A stretch of 64,000 nt of DNA, from the NCBI RefSeq assembly GCF_001421355.1, contig NZ_LMKC01000002.1, positions 307,720 to 371,719 of the forward strand. Direction: 5' to 3'. Position numbers and translations under genes: made by a program. Below the pieces are notes generated by a model. It was given only the letters and a program-made list of their open reading frames with translations, was not told where the DNA came from and did not search any database. This document shows positions 41,154 to 51,128 of the stretch, piece by piece (positions within the stretch are counted from its first letter, which is position 1; every line of letters starts with the position of its first letter). The DNA is from Sphingomonas sp. Leaf9. GTDB lineage: Bacteria > Pseudomonadota > Alphaproteobacteria > Sphingomonadales > Sphingomonadaceae.

Positions 41154-41957
41154 TTACTCCACCGCCGCGCCGGCATCGGTATAGGTGATGCGGATGCGCA
41201 CCCAGCTGCCGATCAGCGGCTTACCGCCGACGCGCGGTGGCAGGATGCGGAACTGCCACGCCGCCTGCCGCACCGCGCCCGCCAGCCCCGATCCGCGCGC
41301 CGACTGGCCGATCTCGCGGCAATCGGTCACCTGGTTGTTCGGGATCGTGCGGCACGCGACCTCGCCCCAGCCGGGCTGGGCGTGGCGGGGGAGGTAGGTC
41401 GAGAGTTCGGCATGGGTCGGGCGGCGATGCCAGTCGGCGGCGTAGAGCCGCTCGCCACCGCCGCTGCCGCCGCCGGCATCGCTGTCCGCATCGCCATCGC
41501 CGCTGTCGCCTGTCGCGTCGCTGCGTCCGGTGCCCTCGCTGGCGCTGCGGGTGCCGGGCGTGATCGCGGCGCGGGCGAAGTCGCGCCCGGTCATCGGAAT
41601 GACCTTCGACCAGACATCGTTCGACGGCGTGACCGGTACCGGCGGCGGCGGGGGTATGTCGGGCGGTGGCGCGACGGGGGTGACCGGTGTCGTGGTACTG
41701 GCGCTACCGGCGGCGGCCTTGCGCTGGACCTGTTTTGCGGGCGTGGCGGCGGGCGCGACCTGATCGGCGGGAAGCATGTCGACGACCAGCGGCGATTTCT
41801 CGCCGGGCGGCGGGGACATGATCGTCGGTGCGATGCGCAGCAACAGCCACAAGATCGCGACATGGATCGCAACCACCAATGCCAGCGTGGCGATGCGACG
41901 CGGCAAGGGTACCGGGCGACGCGCGGAGAACCGTTCCTGATACACTGTCGACGCCAC
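41154..41957 (-). CDS. TonB-like inner-membrane protein
   Basis: 267 aa starting at a GTG. Single transmembrane helix near 22-42 (IATLALVVAIHVAILWLLLR), a Pro-rich periplasmic stretch (about 50-115, with PPPDIPPPPPVPVTP), a Gly/Asp/Ser-rich linker, and a C-terminal domain containing HAQPGWGEVACRTIPNNQVTDC and FRILPPRVGGKPLIGSWVRIRI, which resembles the PPxxxG-type TonB C-terminal fold. Topology fits an energy transducer for TonB receptors such as the two above, but no exbBD is adjacent. Could equally be a dedicated TonB paralogue. Confidence 0.7.
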   Translation of the reverse strand: MASTVYQERFSARRPVPLPRRIATLALVVAIHVAILWLLLRIAPTIMSPPPGEKSPLVVDMLPADQVAPAATPAKQVQRKAAAGSASTTTPVTPVAPPPDIPPPPPVPVTPSNDVWSKVIPMTGRDFARAAITPGTRSASEGTGRSDATGDSGDGDADSDAGGGSGGGERLYAADWHRRPTHAELSTYLPRHAQPGWGEVACRTIPNNQVTDCREIGQSARGSGLAGAVRQAAWQFRILPPRVGGKPLIGSWVRIRITYTDAGAAVE

Positions 41958-42087
41958 GCACCGCCCCTAGCGCAGCGCGCACGCAAGCGCGATGGGAAAG
42001 ACGATGGCTGGCGATATCAGAAGAGTGGAGCGAACCGCCGCTTTAGCCCAAAAGGGAGGAGCGGCATCGAGAGACTCGAGAGTTCGC

Positions 42088-42174
42088 GGCATGGCAAAGC
42101 CATGCCGTCGGTCACCGCTGGCGGTGCCGGCCGTCCAGTCTCGCTGAAATAGCCTCGCTATTTCAGCGAGACTG
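42088..42174. repeat. Three consecutive perfect hairpins downstream of tRNA-Gly
   Basis: GGCATGGC-AAA-GCCATGCC (42088-42106), CACCGC-TG-GCGGTG (42113-42126) and a 17-bp perfect stem with 5-nt loop (42136-42152, 42158-42174). The last begins 2 nt past the encoded CCA of the tRNA on the minus strand and lacks a T tract, so it might serve in 3' processing or termination, or be a repeat unit. Confidence 0.8.
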
Positions 42175-42175
42175 C

Positions 42176-42249
42176 TGGAGCGGGTGAAGGGAATCGAACC
42201 CTCGTCGTAAGCTTGGGAAGCTTCTGCTCTACCATTGAGCTACACCCGC
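42176..42249 (-). tRNA. tRNA-Gly (anticodon CCC)
   Basis: 74 nt including an encoded CCA end. Acceptor GCGGGTG pairs with CACCCGC; D arm contains TAGCTCAATGGTAGAGC; the anticodon loop TTCCCAA gives CCC; T arm is GAGGGTTCGATTCCCTT. The arms fold in the standard cloverleaf, and U at the discriminator position is normal for tRNA-Gly. Confidence 0.95.
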
Positions 42250-42340
42250 TCGGGAATGTCGCCCTTACCCAAAGGAACGGGCGGGTGCAAGCGGGTGGTG
42301 CAACTTCCCACCGGCTGCGGCTGTGGGTATCGAGGGTGGC

Positions 42341-43717
42341 ATGACGCACCCTATCGTTTCCGACGCCGTGCCCGGCACGATCCGCCATGTCGCGATCATC
42401 GGCGCGGGATTTTCCGGCACGCTGCTGGCGATCAACCTGCTGCGCCATGACGGGCCGACGGCGACGCTGATCGAGCGGGGCGATGCAGCCGGGCTGGGCG
42501 TCGCCTATGGCACGCAGCAGAGCGATCACCTGCTGAACGTGCGCGCCGCGAACATGAGCGCGTTTCCCGACCGGCCCGACCATTTCGTGGCATGGCTGGC
42601 CGGGCGGGACGAAACGGCCGGGCCGGGCGATTTCGTGCCGCGCGCGCTGTATGGCGTCTATCTGCGCGAGACGCTGGCGGCGGCGCAGTGCGCAGCGCCG
42701 GGGCGGCTGACCGTGGTCGATGGCGAGGCGGTCGGTATCGATGGCGCGACCGTCCTGCTGAAGGACGGCGGCCGGGTGGCGGCGGATGCGGTGGTGCTGG
42801 CGGTCGGCAATCTCGCGCCGCAGGTGCCGCCGGGGCTGGGCGGGATCGCGGACGATCCGGCCTATGTCGGCAATCCCTGGGCAGCAGGCGCGACCGCTGG
42901 TCTGGGCGATGACGATCGGGTGTTGTTGATCGGCACCGGGCTGACGATGGTCGATGTCATGCTGACGCTGGAGGCGCAGGGGTTTGGCGGGCAGATCGTC
43001 GCACTGTCGCGGCGCGGGCTGCTGCCGCATCGCCATGCCTCCGCGACCCCGGCCGCACAGCCGCTGACCGAACGTCCGCGCCCGCCGCTGTCCGCGTTGG
43101 TGCGGTCGGTGCGGGCACGGGCGGCGGCGATCGGCTGGCGCAGCGCCATCGACGAATTGCGGCCCTTCACGCAAGGGATATGGGCGGCGGCCGATCCGGT
43201 CGAGCGTCGCCGCTTCCTGCGCCATTTGCGGCCTTGGTGGGACATTCACCGCCATCGCCTCGCCCCCGCCGTCGCCGACCGGATCGATGCGATGGTGGCG
43301 AGCGGGCGGCTGACCCTGCTGGCGGGCAAGAGCTGCGATGCGCGACGCGTCGATGGCGGGGTGGAGGTCGCGTGGCGGCCGCGCGGGGAGGATGCACCGC
43401 GCCCGATGCACGCGACGCGCGTGATTTCCTGCATCGGGCCGCAGGGCGATGTGGCCCGCACCGACGATCCGTTGCTGTCGGCGCTGGTCGCGGATGGGCG
43501 CATCCGCCCCGACAGCGAGCATCTGGGCATTGATGTCGAAAGCAGCGGACGGGTGCTGCATGCCGATGGCGCGAGCGACGATCGCCTGTTCGCGATCGGG
43601 CCGATGACGCGCGGCGCGTTCTGGGAAATCGTCGCGGTGCCTGACCTGCGGCGACAGGTGTGGGACGTCGCCCGTTACCTGTCCAATGCGCACTGGGTGG
43701 GTGGCGAGGGGCTGTAA
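42341..43717 (+). CDS. FAD/NAD(P)-binding protein, COG4529-like
   Basis: 458 aa. Rossmann dinucleotide motif VAIIGAGFSGTLLAINLL near the N-terminus, then GLGVAYGTQQSDHLLNVRAANMS, a second nucleotide-binding stretch VLLIGTGLTMVDVMLTL, and the C-terminal CIGPQGD and LFAIGPMTRGAFWEI. This pattern is typical of uncharacterised FAD-NAD(P)-binding proteins, sometimes annotated hydroxyacylglutathione- or lysine-oxygenase-like. Substrate unknown. The ATG at 42341 with GAGGGTG in front is preferred over an upstream in-frame GTG (42323). It precedes the symporter gene on the same strand by 68 nt. Confidence 0.75.
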   Translation: MTHPIVSDAVPGTIRHVAIIGAGFSGTLLAINLLRHDGPTATLIERGDAAGLGVAYGTQQSDHLLNVRAANMSAFPDRPDHFVAWLAGRDETAGPGDFVPRALYGVYLRETLAAAQCAAPGRLTVVDGEAVGIDGATVLLKDGGRVAADAVVLAVGNLAPQVPPGLGGIADDPAYVGNPWAAGATAGLGDDDRVLLIGTGLTMVDVMLTLEAQGFGGQIVALSRRGLLPHRHASATPAAQPLTERPRPPLSALVRSVRARAAAIGWRSAIDELRPFTQGIWAAADPVERRRFLRHLRPWWDIHRHRLAPAVADRIDAMVASGRLTLLAGKSCDARRVDGGVEVAWRPRGEDAPRPMHATRVISCIGPQGDVARTDDPLLSALVADGRIRPDSEHLGIDVESSGRVLHADGASDDRLFAIGPMTRGAFWEIVAVPDLRRQVWDVARYLSNAHWVGGEGL

Positions 43718-43785
43718 CGCCGCATTGGGCCGTTCGTAGAAATGCTTCGTTGTGGAGGCTGGCCCGCCACCCGAAATGTTCGCAC

Positions 43786-45084
43786 ATGCAAAAAACCCGT
43801 AAAATCCTGCCGTCCTTCGGCATTCAGGTCGCGATCGGCATGGTCGCAGGCGTCGCGCTGGGCCTGATCGCCGCAGCCGTCGGCGGAGCCGATGGCGCGA
43901 TCGGCACCGTGCTGCACACGGTCGGACAGATTTTCGTGCAGCTGTTGAAGGTGCTGGTCCCGGCTCTGGTGTTCACCGCCATCGTCGGGTCGATCGCGGC
44001 GCTGCGCGACCTGCCCAATGCCGCGCGGCTGGTCGGGCAGACCTTGTTGTGGTTCGCGATCACCGCGCTGATCGCGGTGTCGATCGGGATCGTGCTCGCG
44101 CTGACGCTGCAGCCCGGCCTGCACAGCGCGGCCCCGCTGGCCAGCGCAGCGCAGCCCGGCACGGTCGGCACCTGGCTCGATTTCCTTAAAGGGCTGGTGC
44201 CGGCCAACCTGCTCGGCCTGACCGCATCGACCAAGATCGCCGATGGCGGGGCGACCACGACGCTCGGCTTCAACGTGCTGCAGATCATCGTCGTCGCCAT
44301 CGCGGTGGGCGCGGCGGCGGTGCGGGGCGGGACGGCGGGGGAGCCGTTCCTCGCCTTCAACACGTCCGCGCTGATGATCCTGCGGCGGCTGCTGCGCTGG
44401 GTCATCGCGCTGACGCCGATCGGGTCGGCGGCGCTGATCGGCGATGCGATCGTGCGCTATGGCTGGGGCACGCTGTCGTCGCTGGGCGCGTTTGCAGCGA
44501 CGGTGTATATCGGGCTGGGGATTGTGCTGTTCATCGTCTATCCGGCGCTGCTGGCACTGCATCGGATTTCGCCCCTATGGTTCTTTCGTCGCGCGTGGCC
44601 GGCGATCCAGCTGGGCTTCGTCACCCGGTCGTCGGTCGGCACGTTGCCGGTGACGCAGGAGCGGACCGAGCAGGCGCTGGGCGTGCCCGCCGCCTATGCC
44701 GCCTTTGCCGTGCCGCTTGGATCGACGACCAAGATGGACGGGTGTGCCGCCATCTATCCGGCGGTGTCGGCGATCTTCGTCGCGCAATTCTTCGGCCTGC
44801 CGCTGGGGGCGGCCGATTATGCGCTGATCGTGATGGTGTCGGTGCTGGGGTCGGCGGCGACCGCCGGGCTGACCGGGGCGACCGTCATGCTGACGCTGAC
44901 GCTGACCACGCTCGGCCTGCCGCTGGAGGGGGCGGGGTTGCTGCTGGCGATCGACCCCATCCTCGACATGGGGCGCACCGCCGTCAATGTCGCCGGGCAG
45001 ATGCTGGTGCCGGTGATCGTCGCGAAGCGCGAGGGGCTGCTGGCCGCCCCCGCCGACGCTCCGGCGGAAGTGGCGCTAGGGTAG
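43786..45084 (+). CDS. Dicarboxylate/amino-acid:cation symporter (DAACS family)
   Basis: 432 aa. Sodium- or proton-coupled transporter of C4-dicarboxylates, glutamate/aspartate or serine. About 8 membrane segments plus re-entrant loops; motifs are [20 protein letters not shown] (TM2-3), [20 protein letters not shown] (the SSxxTLP hairpin), [16 protein letters not shown] and [15 protein letters not shown], which form the substrate and cation sites. Only a weak ribosome site precedes the ATG at 43786. The last nine bases overlap the convergent queA 3' end. Substrate not decidable; release of aspartate by the glycosylasparaginase in this genome makes acidic amino acids a reasonable guess. Confidence 0.9.
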   Translation: MQKTRKILPSFGIQVAIGMVAGVALGLIAAAVGGADGAIGTVLHTVGQIFVQLLKVLVPALVFTAIVGSIAALRDLPNAARLVGQTLLWFAITALIAVSIGIVLALTLQPGLHSAAPLASAAQPGTVGTWLDFLKGLVPANLLGLTASTKIADGGATTTLGFNVLQIIVVAIAVGAAAVRGGTAGEPFLAFNTSALMILRRLLRWVIALTPIGSAALIGDAIVRYGWGTLSSLGAFAATVYIGLGIVLFIVYPALLALHRISPLWFFRRAWPAIQLGFVTRSSVGTLPVTQERTEQALGVPAAYAAFAVPLGSTTKMDGCAAIYPAVSAIFVAQFFGLPLGAADYALIVMVSVLGSAATAGLTGATVMLTLTLTTLGLPLEGAGLLLAIDPILDMGRTAVNVAGQMLVPVIVAKREGLLAAPADAPAEVALG

Positions 45085-46104
45085 CAGCAGCGAGGCGTCG
45101 CCATAGGAATAGAAGCGATATTCCTCGGCGATGGCATGGGCATAGGCGGCCAGCATCCGCTCACGCCCCATCAGCGCCGATACCAGCATGAACAGTGTCG
45201 ATCTGGGCAGGTGGAAATTGGTCATCAGCCCATCGATGCCGCGAAAGCGGTAGCCCGGCGTGATGAAGATCGCGGTGTCGCCCTCGAACGGCTGCACCTG
45301 TCCGGCATCGTCGGCAGCGCTTTCGATCAGGCGCAGGCTGGTGGTGCCGACCGCGATCACCCGGCCGCCGGCGGCGCGCACCGCGTTCAGCCGGTCGGCG
45401 GTGGCGGCGTCGATCCGCCCCCATTCGGCGTGCATCCGGTGGTCGTCGGTGTCGTCGGCCTTGACCGGCAGGAAGGTGCCCGCGCCGACATGCAGCGTCA
45501 ACGTGGCATGGCCGATCCCCGCCGCCTCCAGCGCCGCCATCAGTTCGGGCGTGAAGTGCAGCGCGGCGGTCGGCGCGGCGACCGCGCCGGCTTCGCGCGC
45601 GAACAGCGTCTGGTAATCCTCGGCATCGCGCGCGTCGGCGCCGCCGCGCTTCGATGCGATATAGGGGGGCAGCGGCATGCGCCCGGCACGCTCCAGCAGC
45701 AACTCGACCGGTTCGGCGCCGGCAAAGTCCAGCGCGAAGCTGCCGTCCGCACCCTTGTCACCGGCCGTCGCGGTGACGCCCGCGCCGAAATCGATGGTGT
45801 CGCCATCGCGCAGCCGTCGCCCGTTGCGCACGAACGCCCGCCAGCGGCGCGGCCCCTCGCGCTTGTGCAGCGTCGCGCCGATCGTCGCATCGCCGCGCTT
45901 GCCCTCCAGCTGTGCCGGGATCACCCGCGTGTCGTTGAAGACCAGCAGGTCGCCGGGGCGCAGGCACGACGGCAGGTCGCGGACGCCGCGATCCAGTGTC
46001 GCGTCGCCGTCCAGTACCAGCATCCGCGCGGCATCGCGCGGCGCGGCGGGGCGCAGCGCGATGCGGTCGGTCGGCAGTTCGAAGTCGAACAGGTCGACGT
46101 GCAT
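45076..46104 (-). CDS. queA: S-adenosylmethionine:tRNA ribosyltransferase-isomerase
   Basis: 342 aa. Adds the epoxy-cyclopentane ring of queuosine to tRNA. Opens with [18 protein letters not shown], followed by [48 protein letters not shown] and [15 protein letters not shown] [17 protein letters not shown], in the family order and length. It starts 18 nt after the cyclophilin gene, so the two are probably co-transcribed. Converges with and overlaps the symporter gene by 9 bp. Confidence 0.97.
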   Translation of the reverse strand: MHVDLFDFELPTDRIALRPAAPRDAARMLVLDGDATLDRGVRDLPSCLRPGDLLVFNDTRVIPAQLEGKRGDATIGATLHKREGPRRWRAFVRNGRRLRDGDTIDFGAGVTATAGDKGADGSFALDFAGAEPVELLLERAGRMPLPPYIASKRGGADARDAEDYQTLFAREAGAVAAPTAALHFTPELMAALEAAGIGHATLTLHVGAGTFLPVKADDTDDHRMHAEWGRIDAATADRLNAVRAAGGRVIAVGTTSLRLIESAADDAGQVQPFEGDTAIFITPGYRFRGIDGLMTNFHLPRSTLFMLVSALMGRERMLAAYAHAIAEEYRFYSYGDASLLLP

Positions 46105-46122
46105 CGATCGAACGACTTGGGA

Positions 46123-46818
46123 TTAGCGGGCGCGGGTCGGCTGCGGACGCTTGGCCGCCGGCGCGGGCGCAGGCTTGCGCGGCATCGTCGCCGGCAGCGG
46201 GGCGACGGTCTCGGGTAGGGCGACCGGGGCTGCAGCCTGGTACGGCGGCGGATTGTCGCTGGCGATATAGGCGTGGATGATGCGCGACGGGTTCGCCGGC
46301 GGCTCGCCACGTTCGATCGCATCGACATATTGCATGCCCTCGATCACGCGGCCGAACACGGTGTATTTCTTGTCGAGCGAGAATTTGGGGGCGAACATGA
46401 TGTAGAACTGGCTGTTCGCGCTGTTCTCGTCATTGGCGCGTGCCGCCGCCACCGCGCCGCGGACATGGGGGAGGTAGTTGAACTCCTTTTCTACGTTCGG
46501 CAGCTTCGAACCGCCGGTGCCGTCGCCGTCGGGATCGCCGCCCTGCGCCATGAAGCCGTCGATCACCCGGTGAAAGGCGAGGCCGTCATAGAATTTCTCG
46601 CGGGTCAGCGTCTTGATCCGCGCGACCATCTTGGGCGCGACATCGGGACGCAGCCAGATGGTGACCCGCCCGCCGGTCGACAGGTCGAGGATCCACAGGT
46701 TGCGGGTGTCGGTGGTGGCGGGCGGCGGTTCGCGGCCGGGCACGTCGATCACCTGCGCAAGCGCCGGCAGGGCAAAGAACGAGGCGATGACAGCGAGCAA
46801 AAGGGCAAGACGACGCAT
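46123..46818 (-). CDS. Periplasmic cyclophilin-type peptidyl-prolyl isomerase
   Basis: 231 aa from the ATG at 46818, which begins a Sec signal (MRRLALLLAVIASFFALPALAQ). The cyclophilin core contains FYDGLAFHRVIDGFMAQGGDPDGDGTGG and ANSQFYIMFA and a FGRVIEGMQYVDAIERGEPP segment, hence catalytic Arg, Phe and Gln-type positions are kept. An unusual C-terminal tail is rich in Pro/Ala/Lys/Arg (KPAPAPAAKRPQPTRAR) and may be disordered. Accelerates prolyl isomerisation in exported proteins. Confidence 0.93.
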   Translation of the reverse strand: MRRLALLLAVIASFFALPALAQVIDVPGREPPPATTDTRNLWILDLSTGGRVTIWLRPDVAPKMVARIKTLTREKFYDGLAFHRVIDGFMAQGGDPDGDGTGGSKLPNVEKEFNYLPHVRGAVAAARANDENSANSQFYIMFAPKFSLDKKYTVFGRVIEGMQYVDAIERGEPPANPSRIIHAYIASDNPPPYQAAAPVALPETVAPLPATMPRKPAPAPAAKRPQPTRAR

Positions 46819-47068
46819 GAACTTCCCGAAACGCGCGAGGAAACCAAAAAGGCATGAGGCGAGCCGCATAGACCATGTGATCGCTTGCGCCAATCTGAAC
46901 ATGACGGCGCCGTTCCGTCCCGAAACGGCAAAAGGGATTGGCAAACGGCCGAACGCCCGGCTATCACCCGTGCGACTGGACGGAAAACCGATCGGTCCGG
47001 CGTCGCTTCCACGAAGGCGACCGGAGAGGGGCAGGGCGTGAAACGCGCCCGACGACAAGGGCTGTTGA
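46819..47068. promoter_or_regulatory. Divergent gap between cyclophilin-queA and petABC
   Basis: 250 bp with no supported gene. It should hold promoters for both units. One imperfect hairpin (46909-46917 with 46921-46929, one mismatch) is visible; I see no convincing -35/-10 pair or known regulator site. Confidence 0.5.
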
Positions 47069-47653
47069 ATGGCGACTGACGAAGATCAGCACGTACCCGC
47101 AGGCGGCGCGACTGCGCTCGACGGTGGGCCGGAAAATCCCCGCAGGCGCGACTATCTGTCGATCGGCGCGGTGGCATTTGCCGGGGTCGGCGCAGGCGTG
47201 ATCGCGCTGCCGCTCATCAACCAGATGTCACCCGCCGCCGATACGCTGGCGCTGTCCACGACCGAGATCGACCTGTCGTCGATCGAGCCGGGACAGGCGA
47301 TCAAGGCGACGTTTCGCAAGCAGCCGCTGTTCGTGCGCAACCTGACGCCCAAGGAAATCGCCGAGGCGAATGCCGTGCCGGTCAGCACGCTGCGCGATCC
47401 GCAGACGCTGGCGGAACGCACCAAGACGGGCAAGGCGAACTGGCTCATCACGCTGGGCGTCTGCACGCATCTGGGCTGCGTGCCGCTGGGCGCGGGCGAG
47501 GGTGAGAACAAGGGGCCGTTCGGCGGATATTTCTGCCCGTGCCATGGCTCTGCCTATGACACCGCCGGACGCATCCGGTCGGGCCCAGCGCCGCAGAACC
47601 TGCACGTTCCCGAATATACCTTCACGTCCGACACCGTCGTGACGGTTGGCTGA
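47069..47653 (+). CDS. petA: Rieske iron-sulfur subunit of cytochrome bc1
   Basis: 194 aa. N-terminal twin-Arg region ([21 protein letters not shown]) serves as Tat signal/anchor. The [2Fe-2S] ligands are Cys132 and His134 in CTHLGC and Cys156 and His159 in CPCHGS, with the disulfide Cys137 and Cys158. Accepts an electron from quinol and passes it to cytochrome c1. ATG with AAGGG in front. First gene of petABC; 11 nt to petB. Confidence 0.97.
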   Translation: MATDEDQHVPAGGATALDGGPENPRRRDYLSIGAVAFAGVGAGVIALPLINQMSPAADTLALSTTEIDLSSIEPGQAIKATFRKQPLFVRNLTPKEIAEANAVPVSTLRDPQTLAERTKTGKANWLITLGVCTHLGCVPLGAGEGENKGPFGGYFCPCHGSAYDTAGRIRSGPAPQNLHVPEYTFTSDTVVTVG

Positions 47654-47664
47654 GGAGAGAGACG

Positions 47665-48975
47665 ATGAGCTTCCCCTGGGCCAAGCATTACGAACCGAAA
47701 CAGCCGCTGATGCGGTGGCTGGACGAGAAGCTGCCGCTTCCCCGGTTGGTTTATAACGCGGTCGGCGCCGGCTATCCGGTGCCGCGCAACCTCAACTATT
47801 TCTGGAATTTCGGCGTGCTGGCAGGCGCGGCGCTGGCGGTGCAGATCATCACCGGCATCGTGCTGGCGATGCATTATGCGGCCAATGGCGCGGTCGCGTT
47901 CGATTCGGTCGAACGCATCATGCGCGACGTGCCGTCGGGCTGGTTCCTGCGCTATGCCCACGCCAATGGCGCGTCGATGTTCTTCATCGTCGTCTACACC
48001 CATATCTCTCGCGGTATCTATTACGGGTCGTACAAGGCCCCGCGCGAGATGGTGTGGCTGCTGGGCGTCGTCATCTTCCTGCTGATGATGGCGACCGCGT
48101 TCATGGGCTATGTGCTCCCGTGGGGGCAGATGAGCTTCTGGGGCGCGCAGGTCATCACCGGCTTCTTCTCGGCGATACCGGGGGTGGGTGAGACGATCCG
48201 CGTGTGGCTGCTGGGCGGTTATGCGCCGGACAATGCCGCGCTGAACCGCTTCTTCTCGCTCCACTATCTGATGCCGTTCGTGATCGCGGGCGTCATCATC
48301 CTGCACATCTGGGCGCTGCACATTCCGGGGTCGAACAACCCGACCGGCGTGGAGGTGAAGGGGCCGCAGGATACCGTGCCGTTCCACCCCTACTACACCG
48401 CGAAGGACGGGTTCGGGCTGGGCGTATTCCTGATCGTGTTCGCGTCGCTGATCTTCTTTGCGCCGAACCTGCTGGGCCATCCGGACAATTACATCCCGGC
48501 CAACCCGCTCTCCACGCCCGCGCATATCGTGCCCGAATGGTATTTCCTGCCGTTCTACGCGATCCTGAAGGCGTTCACCGTCGACTTCATTTTCCCGGCG
48601 AAGCTGTGGGGCGTGCTGGCCATGTTCGGCTCGATCCTGCTGCTGTTCTTCCTGCCGTGGCTGGACAAGTCGCCGGTCAAGTCGGCCAATTACCGCCCGA
48701 CCTATCGCATCTTCCTGATCGTGCTGCTGATCGACGTGCTGGTGCTTGGCTATCTCGGCGGGGCGGAGGCGACGCCGGTGACGGTGCTGCTCAGCCAGAT
48801 CGCGGCGGGATATTATTTCGCGCACTTCCTGGTCGTGCTGCCGATCGTATCGGCGATGGAGCGTCCGCGTCCCCTGCCCAATTCGATCACCGAAGCGGTG
48901 CTGAAGGGCGAGGGCGGCACCTCGCCCGCGCAGAGCGCCGCCCATGGTCACGCCACCCCGGCCGCGGCCGAGTAA
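47665..48975 (+). CDS. petB: Cytochrome b of the bc1 complex
   Basis: 436 aa with eight predicted membrane helices. Holds both b hemes; heme-ligand surroundings are seen in LAMHYAANG and [21 protein letters not shown], and Qo-site sequence [15 protein letters not shown] (the PEWY motif) is intact. GAGGAGAGAGACG precedes the ATG. Between petA and petC in one operon. The soluble Ala/His-rich tail after the last helix is unremarkable. Confidence 0.97.
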   Translation: MSFPWAKHYEPKQPLMRWLDEKLPLPRLVYNAVGAGYPVPRNLNYFWNFGVLAGAALAVQIITGIVLAMHYAANGAVAFDSVERIMRDVPSGWFLRYAHANGASMFFIVVYTHISRGIYYGSYKAPREMVWLLGVVIFLLMMATAFMGYVLPWGQMSFWGAQVITGFFSAIPGVGETIRVWLLGGYAPDNAALNRFFSLHYLMPFVIAGVIILHIWALHIPGSNNPTGVEVKGPQDTVPFHPYYTAKDGFGLGVFLIVFASLIFFAPNLLGHPDNYIPANPLSTPAHIVPEWYFLPFYAILKAFTVDFIFPAKLWGVLAMFGSILLLFFLPWLDKSPVKSANYRPTYRIFLIVLLIDVLVLGYLGGAEATPVTVLLSQIAAGYYFAHFLVVLPIVSAMERPRPLPNSITEAVLKGEGGTSPAQSAAHGHATPAAAE

Positions 48976-48985
48976 GGGAACAACG

Positions 48986-49855
48986 ATGCTCTCCTTCGCT
49001 TCCCGCTTTCTCGCCCGCAACCTGAACCTCGTCGTCGGGGCAGGCTTCCTGTTCGCGCTACTGCTCGGTATCTTTTCGACCGTCAGCGGCATGATCAACG
49101 ACACGCCGGTCCATTCGGCCGAGCATGAATTCCATATCAAGGAGCGCCGCGACGCCGGGCTGCAATCGGCGGGCCTGTTCGGCACGTTCGACAAGCAGCA
49201 GCTGCAGCGTGGGTTCCAGGTCTACAAGGAAGTCTGCTCGGCCTGCCACTCGATCCGGCTGGTGTCGTTCCGCGACCTGGAGGCGCTGGGCTATGACGAG
49301 GGTCAGGTAAAGACCATCGCCACCGACTGGCAGATCGAACAGCCGAGCGTGAACCCGGAGACGGGCGAACCGGCGACGCGCAAGAACCTGCCGTCCGACC
49401 GCTTCCCGCTGGTGTTCGCCAACGACGTCGCCGCGCGTGCCGCCAACAACAATGCGGTGCCGCCCGACCTGTCGCTGATGACCAAGGCGCGCGACGATGG
49501 CCCGAACTATGTCTATTCGCTACTGACCGGATATCGCGCGCAGCCGGCGGAACTGCTGAAGGAATTCCCCGACGCGAAGACGCCGAACGGGCTGCACTAC
49601 AATCCGTATTTCGCCACGCTGAACCTTGCCATGGCGCCGCCGCTGACTGCCGACGATCAGGTCCAGTATCAGGACGGCACCCGCGCGACGAAGGACCAAA
49701 TGGCGAAGGACGTCGCGGCGTTCCTGACTTGGACCGCCGAGCCGAAGCTGGAAACGCGCCATGCGGCGGGTGCGGCGGCGGTAATCTTCCTGCTGATCTT
49801 CACCGCGCTGGCGTTCGGTGCCTATCGCAACATCTGGCGGGGCATGAAGCATTGA
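48986..49855 (+). CDS. petC: Cytochrome c1
   Basis: 289 aa from the ATG at 48986 (AAGGGAACAACG in front). N-terminal hydrophobic segment, then the c-type heme site VCSACH (Cys84, Cys87, His88), SIRLVSFRDLEALG, the probable Met ligand in LAMAPPL, and a C-terminal anchor helix near 265-285. Periplasmic electron carrier from the Rieske protein to soluble cytochrome c. Its TGA overlaps the TTG start of apt. Confidence 0.96.
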   Translation: MLSFASRFLARNLNLVVGAGFLFALLLGIFSTVSGMINDTPVHSAEHEFHIKERRDAGLQSAGLFGTFDKQQLQRGFQVYKEVCSACHSIRLVSFRDLEALGYDEGQVKTIATDWQIEQPSVNPETGEPATRKNLPSDRFPLVFANDVAARAANNNAVPPDLSLMTKARDDGPNYVYSLLTGYRAQPAELLKEFPDAKTPNGLHYNPYFATLNLAMAPPLTADDQVQYQDGTRATKDQMAKDVAAFLTWTAEPKLETRHAAGAAAVIFLLIFTALAFGAYRNIWRGMKH

Positions 49856-50403
49856 GCGGCGCGGATGGCGTCGGGCGCGAAGCGATCGCCCGACGCATCC
49901 GTACCATTCCGGACTTCCCCAAGCCCGGCATCCAGTTTCGTGACATCACGACGCTGATCCTCGACCCTGAAGGGCTGCGGCTGGCGGTCGACGGGATGGT
50001 CGAGAGCGTCACCGGTCAGATCGATCTGGTGGCGGGGATCGAGGCGCGGGGCTTCGTCTTTGCCCCCGCCGTCGCGTTGGCATTGGGCGCCGGTGTCGTG
50101 CTGATCCGCAAGGACGGCAAGCTGCCCGGCGCGACCATCGCCGAGGATTATGCGCTGGAATATGGCACCGACCGGATCGCGATCCATGCCGATGCCTGCA
50201 CGCCCGGCGCGCGGGTCCTGCTGGTCGACGACCTGATCGCAACCGGCGGCACCGCGCGCGCAGCGGTACGGTTGTTGCGCAAGGCCGGGGCGACGGTCGA
50301 ACAGGCGGCTTTTGCGATCGACCTGCCCGATCTTGGCGGTGCGGAGGCGTTGCGGGCGGATGGGATCGCGGTGTCGGCGCTGGTGGCGTTTCCGGGGCAT
50401 TGA
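49852..50403 (+). CDS. apt: Adenine phosphoribosyltransferase
   Basis: 183 aa from TTG 49852, which overlaps the petC stop (TTGA). Salvages adenine to AMP with PRPP. Contains IRTIPDFPKPGIQFRDIT, GIEARGFVFAPAVALALG, IRKDGKLPG, EYGTDRIAIHADA and the PRPP motif VLLVDDLIATGGTA. No ATG or GTG lies at a suitable place, so the TTG is the best start. Location after petABC fits a common sphingomonad arrangement. Confidence 0.94.
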   Translation: MSGADGVGREAIARRIRTIPDFPKPGIQFRDITTLILDPEGLRLAVDGMVESVTGQIDLVAGIEARGFVFAPAVALALGAGVVLIRKDGKLPGATIAEDYALEYGTDRIAIHADACTPGARVLLVDDLIATGGTARAAVRLLRKAGATVEQAAFAIDLPDLGGAEALRADGIAVSALVAFPGH

Positions 50404-50532
50404 ACGGCACCGGTCGTGGCAGCCACTGCCATCGGAATCCCCCGGGCCATTTTCCTCCGTCGGGGAGATGCCAAGGCGGCACTGGCCTGACGCGAGACGT
50501 CCGATATCGGTCTGCACAGCCGCGCTGATCGC

Positions 50533-50949
50533 ATGATCGCCCTGACCTTGTACGCCTTGGCGGCCTTTTCCATTCCCGATGAGCCGCTGGCCGGGCAGTT
50601 ACGCGCGGCCATCTGGGACGATCTGCAACGCAATGCGATGATCGGCAATGGCAACCGGCTGGCCGCGTCGTGGTACGATGCGGGGCATTACGAAAGCCCT
50701 GCGCCCCGCCTCCACATTCAGGCGCTCGACTGCACCACGACCCGTGCGGGGCAGCGCTGTTCCTTCAACCTGTGGCGTGAGGGTGGACCGCGATGGGTGT
50801 TGGGGGAGGTTGCAACCGACCGACTATCTTGCCGTGCGCAGTTCGTTCAGCAGTCCGGGGAGTGGAGCGTCCTGCACCGGCCGCCGCCGGGCGCAGGCCA
50901 TAGTCGGACGGATATGCGTTGTCGGGTTATCCCGGGGACTCGTCCTTAG
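50533..50949 (+). CDS. Hypothetical protein, possibly secreted
   Basis: 138 aa, starting at an ATG at 50533 with a hydrophobic beginning (MIALTLYALAAFSIPDEP) that could be a short signal. Contains Cys residues (DCTT, RCSF, SCRA, RCRV) that may form disulfides and motifs such as FNLWREGGPRWVLG. No family recognised. It is isolated: 129 nt after apt and 179 nt before the repeat-rich lipoprotein. No Shine-Dalgarno is convincing, so the gene itself is moderately supported. Confidence 0.5.
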   Translation: MIALTLYALAAFSIPDEPLAGQLRAAIWDDLQRNAMIGNGNRLAASWYDAGHYESPAPRLHIQALDCTTTRAGQRCSFNLWREGGPRWVLGEVATDRLSCRAQFVQQSGEWSVLHRPPPGAGHSRTDMRCRVIPGTRP

Positions 50950-51128
50950 GGACACACGCCAACAATATCGGCGGTTGCCGGAAGACCAGATGGCGCAGGT
51001 GGTACATCCCCAATTCAGCCGGCACGGCCGATGGTGCCTGTCGGACAGGAACCGGCGACCCGTGCCGGCTGTTGTTTTCGATCATAACCGGCGTCGTGCC
51101 CATGCCCGTCGCCTGTGGGAGCAAACCC

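Noticed and set aside
38589..42152. Open frame of 1187 codons on the plus strand over infC, thrS and the TonB-like gene
   Set aside because: It is antisense to three well-supported genes, has the Arg/Asp/Gly/His-rich composition of GC-rich shadow frames and no recognisable domain; it also ends in hairpin repeats.
42158..43693. 511-codon frame running through the tRNA-Gly region on the minus strand
   Set aside because: Its C-terminus (SSMVEQKLPKLTTRVRFPSPA) is the well-known spurious translation of a tRNA complement, and the rest is antisense to the FAD protein.
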